From: Undibacterium sp. KW1
GTDB lineage: Bacteria > Pseudomonadota > Gammaproteobacteria > Burkholderiales > Burkholderiaceae_D
Direction: 5' to 3'
NCBI RefSeq assembly: GCF_009937955.1
Contig: NZ_AP018439.1
Location: forward strand, 5,642,001-5,706,000
DNA: 64,000 nt
Made by a program: the position numbers and the translations under genes. Within the stretch, counting starts at the first letter, position 1, and each line of letters starts with the position of its first letter. Positions 54,908-62,473 of the stretch are shown here, one piece after another. The notes under the pieces were generated by a model. The model saw only the letters and a list, made by a program, of their open reading frames with translations. It ran no database searches and was not told the origin of the DNA.

Positions 54908-55741
54908 ATGCATCCAGCCCATCTGATACACCAGGCAGCAGAGCTCATCACCCAGGCAGACAGCCTGGTGATTGCGGCTGGTGCAGGCATGGGTGTCGAT
55001 TCCGGCCTGCCTGATTTTCGAGGAAGCGAAGGCTTCTGGAAAGCCTATCCGGCGCTGGGCCAGGAAGCCATCCCCTTCTATGAAATTGCCAACCCGGCAG
55101 CTTTTCGCCGCCGTCCTCTGCAAGCCTGGGGCTTTTATGGTCACAGGCTGGCGCTCTACCGCCAGATCCGGCCCCATGCGGGCTTTGAGCTGCTCAGGCA
55201 ATGGGGAGCCAGCAAACCCCACGGACTAAGCGTGTATACCAGCAATGTAGATGGGCATTTCCAGCAAGCCGGGATGGAGAATGCGCTGATCCATGAATGC
55301 CATGGCTCCATCCATTATCTGCAATGCCTGCTACCTTGCCGTGACAGCATCTGGCAAGCAGATCAGTTTATGCCAGAAGTCGATGAAGTCAATTGCCAGC
55401 TCATGAATACTGCACCGGTCTGCCCGCATTGTGGTGGCATGGCCAGGCCAAATATCCTGATGTTTGATGATGCTGACTGGAATTCACAAAGGCAGCAGCA
55501 ACAGGCAGAGCGGCAATCAAACTGGCTGAGCAAGGTCAAACGTCCTCTGGTCATAGAAATCGGGGCAGGCACGGCTGTACCCAGCGTACGCAATTTCAGC
55601 CAGCGCATGCAAGCCCATTTTGGCTGCCGCCTGCTGCGCATCAACCTGCGCGAACCGCAAGTACAGTATGCCCAGGATGCAGGCCTCGCCATGGGTGCGC
55701 TGGAAGCACTCAGTGCGATACAGGCAGTGCTGCAGCAATAA
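54908..55741 (+). CDS. Sir2-family NAD-dependent protein deacylase
   Basis: A 277-residue enzyme starting at ATG 54908 (an upstream in-frame codon at 54797 adds a shadow-like segment). NAD-binding motifs GAGMGVDSGLPDFRG and SNVDGH are present, the catalytic histidine is in ECHGS, and zinc cysteines are CLLPC and CPHC. The later motif EIGAGTAVPSVRNFS binds NAD. It would remove acyl groups from lysines or act as an ADP-ribosyltransferase. The substrate is unknown. It is convergent with phnM, two bases apart. Confidence 0.93.
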   Translation: MHPAHLIHQAAELITQADSLVIAAGAGMGVDSGLPDFRGSEGFWKAYPALGQEAIPFYEIANPAAFRRRPLQAWGFYGHRLALYRQIRPHAGFELLRQWGASKPHGLSVYTSNVDGHFQQAGMENALIHECHGSIHYLQCLLPCRDSIWQADQFMPEVDEVNCQLMNTAPVCPHCGGMARPNILMFDDADWNSQRQQQQAERQSNWLSKVKRPLVIEIGAGTAVPSVRNFSQRMQAHFGCRLLRINLREPQVQYAQDAGLAMGALEALSAIQAVLQQ

Positions 55742-55743
55742 AC

Positions 55744-56916
55744 TCAGGCGATTTGCCTGCCGTCACGCCATGCAGCGATGACAACAGGCAAGTTATCCAG
55801 CATGCGCACGCGGATAAAATCTGCCTTCAACCCCACTGCGATCTCGCCCCTGTCATGCAAGCCCAGTGCCCGTGCAGGGGCACGGCTGACGGTGGCAATT
55901 GCCTTGGGTAAAGCATAGCCATCTTCCTGCAACATGAATGCTGCCTGCAGCAGACTGGCCGGTACATAGTCAGAAGACAGAATGTCGAGCAAATCATGCC
56001 TGGCCAGTTCGCTAGCCGAGACATTGCCTGAATGCGATCCACCGCGCACGCGGTTGGGTGCGCCCATGACGATGGCCAAACCTTGCTGCCGCGCCATTTG
56101 CGCCGCCAGCAGGCTGGTCGGGAATTCTGAAATACTGACGCCGTCAGCCACGCCTTCATGCACATGTTCTGCGGTTGTATCATCATGCGAAGCCAGCGGG
56201 ATGGGGTGTGCATGTTGCTGGCATCGTTGGATGACGAGCTGGCGGTTTTCAGCCACATGCCGTTGCTGGCGTTCCAGCAATATGCCCAGCATCTTATCGA
56301 CTTTCTGTTCACTCCAGCCGCGCTTGCCAGTGACATAAGTACGGTAATGCGCGAGGTCTGTCCATTGACGCTGGCCAGGCGTATGGTCCATCAGCGATAC
56401 CAGTTTGAGCCTGTCATCCTGCAGGAAGGGAGAGAAAAGGTCCAAGAGATCCGGCTCTGCCAATTCCAGCCGCATGTGCAAAAAATGCTGAGCACGCAAT
56501 AAACCAGCCTGTTCCGCGAGCCGCAGACCTTCTACGCAGGGTTTCAGGGTTTGCATGCGCACACTGTCAGGGTCGATGTCACCTACCGCTATTGCGTCAA
56601 GCACGGTAGTAATACCTGAGGCTGCGATTTGCGCATCATGCGCGAGTATCGCGGGCATCACAGGCCAGTGCACCTTGGGGCGTGGCATCAGGTGCTTTTC
56701 CATATTATCGGTATGTACTTCAACCAGGCCGGGCAACAGATAATCACCCTGCCAGTCTTCACCTGCAAGACCAGCTACACCATCAACCAGTTCGCTGATC
56801 TTGCCATGACGGACGAGCATGGAGCCACTAAACATATTATTGGCGGTGACGATGCGCGCGTTGCGTATTGTCAACATTGCGGTGGAAATGGGACTGGAAT
56901 CAGGAGAAGAATTCAT
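55744..56916 (-). CDS. phnM: alpha-D-ribose 1-methylphosphonate 5-triphosphate diphosphatase PhnM
   Basis: A 390-residue amidohydrolase-fold enzyme of the C-P lyase pathway. Typical motifs: LLPGLVEVHTDNMEKHLMPRP (metal-binding HTDN), LVSLMDHTPGQRQ, ASHDDTT and VMGAPNRVRGGSHSGNV. I chose ATG 56916; ATG 56874 (MLTIRNARIV) is a possible shorter start. None of phnG-L is present here, although a DUF1045 phosphonate-associated gene lies 1.2 kb away on the other strand. It may be an orphan copy or work with genes elsewhere. Confidence 0.93.
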   Translation of the reverse strand: MNSSPDSSPISTAMLTIRNARIVTANNMFSGSMLVRHGKISELVDGVAGLAGEDWQGDYLLPGLVEVHTDNMEKHLMPRPKVHWPVMPAILAHDAQIAASGITTVLDAIAVGDIDPDSVRMQTLKPCVEGLRLAEQAGLLRAQHFLHMRLELAEPDLLDLFSPFLQDDRLKLVSLMDHTPGQRQWTDLAHYRTYVTGKRGWSEQKVDKMLGILLERQQRHVAENRQLVIQRCQQHAHPIPLASHDDTTAEHVHEGVADGVSISEFPTSLLAAQMARQQGLAIVMGAPNRVRGGSHSGNVSASELARHDLLDILSSDYVPASLLQAAFMLQEDGYALPKAIATVSRAPARALGLHDRGEIAVGLKADFIRVRMLDNLPVVIAAWRDGRQIA

Positions 56917-57022
56917 GGTGATAATGAGCTGTCGGTATGCCGTCACCTTAGCATGATTTTGCCCATGAGCCAGCAAGGCCAGACACAATTACAGGCTGTT
57001 CAGCAATCCATATCAAGAAAGC

Positions 57023-57092
57023 ATCTTGTTAGCTGAATCATCACATTTAAGTAATATAATTTTACCTTTTTTACTAAATCTTGTTTAGCTGA
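57023..57092. promoter_or_regulatory. direct repeat upstream of binding-protein gene
   Basis: ATCTTGTTAGCTGAAT (57023-57038) and ATCTTGTTTAGCTGAT (57078-57092, one extra T) form a direct repeat about 55 bp apart, separated by AT-rich DNA, 100-170 bp upstream of the gene at 57197. It could be paired regulator sites. Confidence 0.35.
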
Positions 57093-57196
57093 TACGCTTC
57101 AATTTCATACTTTGTCTTGTACCATGACTGTTACAGTCGATTTGCAAGATGCGTAAACTCTCGATGTTGATCACATAATAACGGGTGGAAAATATG

Positions 57197-58081
57197 ATGC
57201 GAAAAGCAATTGGTGGCATGACCGCCATGATGTGCCTGGCCCTGCCCCTGCTGGCACAAGCAGGCGATACGATAGGCAAAATACGCAAAACCCAGACCCT
57301 GGTGATAGGCATTCGTGAAACCGCACCATTTTCTTATACGGATGAAAACAAGCAACCTCTCGGTTATTCGGTAGATCTTTGCATGAAGGTCGCAGATGCC
57401 ATCAAAAAAGAACTCAAGATGCCAGCGATGAAGATACAGTTTTACTCTGTAGATTCAACGACACGCTTCAGTGCCCTGCTGGAAGACAAGATAGACCTGG
57501 AATGTGGCAGCACGACCAATAATGCAGAAAGACGCAAGAAAGTCGCATTTACGATTCCACATTTCTTTTCCAGCGTACGCGCTTTGGTGAAAGCCGACAG
57601 CGGCATCAAGAACTGGCCGCAATTACGCAACCGCACTGTAGTCACGACCAAGAGCACCACCACCGTCAAACTGCTCAATGACAGGAACGACACCAGCTCA
57701 CTGAATATCAAACTGGTAGAAGGCAATAGCGACCAGGATTCATTCAGGATGGTAGAAGAAGGCAAGGCCGATGCATTCCCTATGGATGATGTCTTGCTGT
57801 ACAGCCTGCGCGCAGAATCCAAGGCACCAGCATCCTTCGCCATTGTCGGCGACCCTCTGTCTATCGAGCCTTACTCCATCATGATGCGCAAGGATGATCC
57901 TGCATTCAAGAAAATCGTCGATAACGAGATGCTGAGGCTCATCCATGACAATGAAATCTACCGCATCTATGAAAAATGGTTTACCAAACCGATCCCACCG
58001 AAGAACATCAACATGAATATGTCCATGGGCTTCTTGCTCAGGGATTCTTTGCGCTTCCCTACGGATCAAGTTGCTGACTGA
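57197..58081 (+). CDS. polar amino acid ABC transporter substrate-binding protein (GltI-like)
   Basis: A 294-residue type II periplasmic binding protein. The start is ATG 57197 (ATG 57194 is adjacent) with GGTGGA seven bases upstream; a GTG at 57185 is less likely. The signal peptide ends LAQAG. Family features: VIGIRETAPFSYTDENKQPLGYSVDLC, DLECGSTTNNAERRK, DAFPMDDVLL and IYEKWF. It resembles glutamate/aspartate-binding GltI. No permease genes follow; the next gene is the DUF1045 gene 19 bp downstream. Confidence 0.9.
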   Translation: MRKAIGGMTAMMCLALPLLAQAGDTIGKIRKTQTLVIGIRETAPFSYTDENKQPLGYSVDLCMKVADAIKKELKMPAMKIQFYSVDSTTRFSALLEDKIDLECGSTTNNAERRKKVAFTIPHFFSSVRALVKADSGIKNWPQLRNRTVVTTKSTTTVKLLNDRNDTSSLNIKLVEGNSDQDSFRMVEEGKADAFPMDDVLLYSLRAESKAPASFAIVGDPLSIEPYSIMMRKDDPAFKKIVDNEMLRLIHDNEIYRIYEKWFTKPIPPKNINMNMSMGFLLRDSLRFPTDQVAD

Positions 58082-58099
58082 TCTACGGTAAACATAGGC

Positions 58100-58777
58100 A
58101 TGACAAGATATGCCCTGTATTTTGCCCCGGAAGCCAGATGGTGGCAGCAAGGCAGTAGCTGGCTGGGGCGCGATGCCGCCAGCGGCCAGTTACTAGCCCA
58201 GCCCACTATTGTCGGCCTGGATGCAGGCTTGCAACGACAACTGAGTAGCGACGCACGTCGCTATGGTTTTCATGCCACGCTGAAAGCACCTTTCCAGCTT
58301 GCAGAAGGTTTGGCAGAAGCAAACTTGCGCCAGGCCCTGCAAGAATTTTGCGCTCAGCAAAGCATCATCCAGATACACGCGCCACAGGTGCAATGGATGG
58401 GTAAATTCCTGGCCTTGCGGGCTACTGGCGACCAGACCGTGCTGAACGATTTCGCCTTTGCCTGCGTGCGCCACTTCGATCATTTTCGTGCGCCCATGAG
58501 TGCGGCTGAACTGGCGCGCCGTCAGAAGATGCCATTGACCGCCCGACAAAATGAATTGCTGCTGGAATGGGGCTATCCGTATACGGCAGAAGAATTCCGC
58601 TTCCATATGACGCTGACTGACCGGCTGGATGCAGGGGCAGTTGCAGACCGTCTGCATGCTGCCGCCATCCAGCATTTCAGTCTGTCAGAATCCTTGGTCA
58701 TTGATGGCATTGCCCTGTTTATAGAGCCTGAAGCTGGCGCAGATTTTGAGCTGCTGGCGCGCTTTCCATTTGGCTGA
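58100..58777 (+). CDS. DUF1045 phosphonate-metabolism-associated 2H phosphoesterase-like protein
   Basis: A 225-residue protein of the family often found in phn operons. Two H-x-T motifs of the 2H phosphoesterase fold are visible: YGFHATLKAPF (about residue 55) and FRFHMTLTDRL (about 170). The family is suggested to act on cyclic phosphate or ribose phosphonate intermediates. It lies 19 bp after the binding-protein gene and close to the opposite-strand phnM, which supports a phosphonate or phosphate-ester role. Confidence 0.87.
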   Translation: MTRYALYFAPEARWWQQGSSWLGRDAASGQLLAQPTIVGLDAGLQRQLSSDARRYGFHATLKAPFQLAEGLAEANLRQALQEFCAQQSIIQIHAPQVQWMGKFLALRATGDQTVLNDFAFACVRHFDHFRAPMSAAELARRQKMPLTARQNELLLEWGYPYTAEEFRFHMTLTDRLDAGAVADRLHAAAIQHFSLSESLVIDGIALFIEPEAGADFELLARFPFG

Positions 58778-58793
58778 ATCGCGTTTATCCCCC

Positions 58794-59674
58794 TCACATT
58801 GCGTATCTGGCGACATGCTCAGCCAATAAGGCCAGCGCATGGCGCACCTTGGCAGGCTGCTCATCACGACGTGGCGTAATTGCATGCATCACCAGGTCAG
58901 GCAATTTCCAGTCCGGCAAGACCGCTACCAGGCTGCCATTCGCCAAAGCCTGGTGGTCATCTTCACTGACCGCAATGCTGATTCCCCAACCTGCCACGCA
59001 TAGCGCATGCAGGGCAGTGACCTGGGTAGCCCTGATCCTGACTGGCAGCTTCATTTCAATGTTGGCCTTGTCTGGGCCTGATAATTGCAAATAACGGGTA
59101 GATGCGCCACCGAGCCAGACATGCTGCTCCAGGTCCTGAGGATGCTGCGGCCAGCCATGTTCATTCAAATAAGCAGGCGCAGCGCATAACTGGGCAGACA
59201 TGCTGCCCAGCTTGCGTGCCACCAGACTGGAATCAGGCAAATTACCTACCCGCAGTGCAATGTCTATACGTTCATCAATCAGATTGACCACGGCATCATC
59301 CACCAGCAGGCACAAACTCAGTTTCGGGTATTTTTGCAGCGGTGCCAGCGCTTGCGCCAGCATGCCACCAAAGCCTATCGGTGCGGCGATACGCAATTCC
59401 CCTGCGGCTCATCCCTGTGGCGGGCCAGGGCCTGTTCGGCAGAACGGGCAGCAGCCACCATGGCGGCGCATCCTTCAAAGTAGCGTGCACCTGCTTCTGT
59501 CAGCGTCAGTTTGCGGGTTGAACGATGTAACAAGGACAAGCTCAGGTCAGCTTCCAGCGCCCGCAAATGCTGGCTGACTGCAGACGGCGTCATGCCCAGC
59601 TTGCGGGCAGCACTCGTCAGCGAACCCGCGGTAACCACTTCGGCAAACAGGGCCATGCGTTTGTACTGTTCCAT
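58794..59674 (-). pseudogene. LysR-family regulator disrupted by frameshift
   Basis: The helix-turn-helix half (59375-59674, starting MEQYKRMALFAEVV with SLTSAARKLGMTPSAVSQHL) and the effector-binding half (to 58794, RIAAPIGFGGML) are in different frames. Adding one C to the CCCC run at 59399-59402 (G on the coding strand) restores the conventional junction DEPQGELRIAAPIG. Joined, the product would have a normal length of about 294 residues. It is divergent from the NAD(P)-binding reductase, the usual target arrangement. It is either a recent pseudogene or a sequencing error in a short homopolymer. Confidence 0.88.
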
Positions 59675-59818
59675 CTTTACTCCCAGACAGGCCATCATTA
59701 TGCCATCGATTTATTAGTGCAGCTTCACAGTGTTATTGATTTTGACTATCTATTCAAGAAATCATTAAGTATTCAAACTATGCATCACAAACTAAGCATA
59801 CACACAAAGGAGTTTCAA

Positions 59819-60463
59819 ATGAAAATCGCATTAATTGGCGGCACCGGTTTTGTAGGCACACCCGTTTTGGCCGAACTGTTGAGCCGCGGCCATGCAGTCA
59901 CCCTGCTGGCACGTAACCCATCCAAAGTAGCAGCGCAAGCCGGTCTTACGGTGGTAAAGGCAGATGTACTCGATGCAGCACAGGTAACACAGGCGGTAGC
60001 GGGGCAAGATGCCGTGGTCAGCGCCTACAACCCTGGCTGGGGCGAAGCGCAAATCCACGACCTGTTCTTGCAGGGTACACAAGCCATCTTTACTGGCATC
60101 AAACAGGCAGGCGTCAAGCGTTTGCTGGTAGTTGGTGGTGCAGGCAGCCTGTTTGTCGCACCTGGCGTGCAACTGGTGGATACACCTGGATTCCCGGCGG
60201 AATATAAACAAGGCGCACTGGCCGCTCGAGAAGCCCTGAACCTCATCAAAAAAGAAGATTCACTGGAATGGAGCTTCCTGTCGCCACCGATAGGCCTGGC
60301 ACCTGGCGAGCGTAGCGGCCAATACCGGATAGGCGCAGACAATCTGCTGCCCGGTGTTGCTGATGCACCTGCGGGTATTTCCGTGCAAGACCTGGCTGTC
60401 GCTATCGTGGATGAACTGGAAACGCCCAAGCATATTCAGAAGCGCTTCACCGTCGCCAATTAA
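59819..60463 (+). CDS. NAD(P)-binding (NmrA/SDR-like) reductase
   Basis: A 214-residue atypical short-chain dehydrogenase family protein starting at ATG 59819 with AAGGAG upstream. The dinucleotide motif GGTGFVG is at residues 8-14, with LLARNPSKV following as the adenosine-ribose region. Central blocks RLLVVGGAGSLFVAPG and LEWSFLSPP match NAD(P)-binding proteins of the YwnB group. Function in stress or quinone reduction is typical but not specific. It is divergent from the broken LysR gene and followed after 20 bp by the broken MFS gene. Confidence 0.88.
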   Translation: MKIALIGGTGFVGTPVLAELLSRGHAVTLLARNPSKVAAQAGLTVVKADVLDAAQVTQAVAGQDAVVSAYNPGWGEAQIHDLFLQGTQAIFTGIKQAGVKRLLVVGGAGSLFVAPGVQLVDTPGFPAEYKQGALAAREALNLIKKEDSLEWSFLSPPIGLAPGERSGQYRIGADNLLPGVADAPAGISVQDLAVAIVDELETPKHIQKRFTVAN

Positions 60464-60483
60464 TTTTCTTCTGATTGCCTATC

Positions 60484-61313
60484 ATGCCCAATGCAATTTC
60501 GACTACACCAGCATCAGTGAGTGCCAAAGCTGATGAAAATACTCAGCGCAAATTTTTATATGCCGTCACTGCACTGGGTTTGGGTGTATTCGCGATAGGC
60601 ACAGGTGAATTCGCCATGATGTGCTTGCTGCCTGAAGTGGCCAAAGACCTGGCAGTATCCATACCAGAGGCTGGTCATGTCGTCAGTGCCTATGCCTTTG
60701 GTGTGGTCATCGGCGCCCCCATGTTTGCCGTGCTGACAGCCAGTTGGCCGCGCAGGACTTTGCTGCACTGGCCAACAAGCAGGTCTGGTTGACGCTGGGC
60801 ATAGGCGCGGTCGGATTTGGTGGTATGTTTGCCGTGTTCAGCTACATCAAACCGATACTTACGGAAGTTACCCACATGTCGGCCAGCGTCATCCCTTTGA
60901 TACTGTCACTGTTTGGATTAGGCATGGTGGTGGGCAGCATGCTGGGTGCGCGTCTGGCGGATAAGAACCTGCTACGTTCCATCGCAGTACTGTTAATGTG
61001 GAATGCATTGGTTTTAGGTGGTGCTTCTTTCGCGATGGCCTACACAATATCAGCAATCATCTGGGTATTTTTACTAGGCACCCTGGTTGCCATCGGCCCA
61101 GCCTTGCAGATACGCTTGATGGACGTGGCTGGTGATGCACAGACCCTGGCCGCTGCCTTGAATCACTCTGCATTCAATGTCGCCAATGCACTCGGTGCCT
61201 GGCTGGGTGGCGTGGTCATCACGATGGGATATGGCTGGACCTCAACCGGCTGGCTGGGCGCATTGCTGGCACTGGGTGGGCTGGCTGTCTTTGGATTGTC
61301 GATCAAAAAATGA
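60484..61313 (+). pseudogene. MFS transporter with internal deletion and frameshift
   Basis: The first part (60484 to about 60745) encodes three membrane segments of an AraJ-like major facilitator (GVFAIGTGEFAMM, VVSAYAFGVVIGAPM). The second part (from about 60744 to 61313, another frame) resumes at LANKQVWLTLGIGAVGFGGMF, the start of the C-terminal half. About 110 residues expected between them are missing, so the break is a deletion of roughly 330 bp that also shifts frame, and cannot be a simple base error. The transporter is dead unless the C-terminal piece is translated alone. Confidence 0.85.
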
Positions 61314-61412
61314 GATGAGAAAATAAGTGCAGTATTCAGCCACCTCAAAAGCAGGCTAGAATGAGAACAGGGAAATGGCATAAAGTCAGGTTCACTATTT
61401 TCAGAGGTGCAC

Positions 61413-61715
61413 ATGTCCATCACACCAGAACAACTGCAAGAACTGATGAAAGAAGTGGAGCAGGAAGATCCGATAGATTTTGCTGACCTGCCCTTTGAAG
61501 AAGATGAGCTGCGCGCCATCACTGCCCAACATCTGTGCGGCATGGCAGATGCGATGGAAAACTTCAGCAATGAAGACAGGCAGGTCACCTTGCTGGCAGT
61601 CGCAGCAAAACTGGTGCTGGAAAATCTGGTCCTGCATGTGCAGTTATTGCGCCAGCATGACATACCACTGAGTCAGCAAGTCAGCAGCCTTTTGCAAAAC
61701 ATCAAAAAGAAATAG
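61413..61715 (+). CDS. small hypothetical acidic protein
   Basis: A 100-residue acidic helical protein starting at ATG 61413 with GAGGTG upstream. It has no signal peptide, membrane segment or known motif; MEQEDPIDFADLPFEEDEL-type acidic segments precede an amphipathic helix (LLAVAAKLVLENLVLHVQLL). One cysteine. No family is recognised. It is 20 bp before the alpha/beta hydrolase gene and likely cotranscribed. Confidence 0.6.
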   Translation: MSITPEQLQELMKEVEQEDPIDFADLPFEEDELRAITAQHLCGMADAMENFSNEDRQVTLLAVAAKLVLENLVLHVQLLRQHDIPLSQQVSSLLQNIKKK

Positions 61716-61735
61716 ATCATTCACCATTAAACCGC

Positions 61736-62473
61736 ATGCCTGAATCCACACTCGCTGATACCAGACCAGCACGCCAGTTCCTGCTCATCCCCGGCTTCAT
61801 GTGTGATGCCAGTTTATGGAAGTTCATGTTGCCCGGACTGGAGCAACTGGGACAAGTGCATTTCGCCGATTTGAATGAGGGCAACAGCATAGAGGATATG
61901 GCAACACGCCTTCTCCCGGCATTGCCAGACAAGGCCATCATTATCGGTTTCTCCCTGGGCGGCTATGTCGCACGTCATCTGGCCTGGTTGGCGCTTCAGC
62001 AAGGCAAAGCAATAAATGGCCTGGTCTTGCTGAACACTTCAGCGCGCGCCAGCACAGCAGATGAAGACAATAAAAACCGTCAGCAAATCAAACTGCTGGA
62101 ACACTATCCCTACAAGGGCCAGACCATGACAGCCCTGCGCCGCGCCCTGCATCCACAGCGTCAGGATGATGCTGTCATGCTGGCCCATTTGCAAGCCATG
62201 TCACTGACGCTTGGCAAGCAGATCTTTTTGCAGCAACTGTCCGTCGTGCGTGCAGATGGTCATCATGAGCTCACTGAAATTGCCCGTCCTGCGCTGGTCG
62301 TCGCCAGCAGGAATGACCAGATGCGCACATTGGCAGAATCAGAAAAACTGGCCAGCGGTTTGCCATATTCCAGCCTGCGTATCGTTGAAGATTGCGGTCA
62401 CATGTCGCCCTTGGAAAAAGCACCGGAGCTGATCACTGTGCTGGACAGCTGGCTCAAGCGCAGCAGACTTTAA
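61736..62473 (+). CDS. alpha/beta hydrolase
   Basis: A 245-residue single-domain hydrolase: oxyanion strand LLIPGFMCD, nucleophile elbow GFSLGGY (Ser near residue 69), acid region ASRNDQM and catalytic histidine in CGHMSPLE. No signal peptide. This is the pattern of small esterases or thioesterases; the substrate is unknown. Its 3' end overlaps that of the convergent radical-SAM gene by four bases. Confidence 0.9.
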   Translation: MPESTLADTRPARQFLLIPGFMCDASLWKFMLPGLEQLGQVHFADLNEGNSIEDMATRLLPALPDKAIIIGFSLGGYVARHLAWLALQQGKAINGLVLLNTSARASTADEDNKNRQQIKLLEHYPYKGQTMTALRRALHPQRQDDAVMLAHLQAMSLTLGKQIFLQQLSVVRADGHHELTEIARPALVVASRNDQMRTLAESEKLASGLPYSSLRIVEDCGHMSPLEKAPELITVLDSWLKRSRL

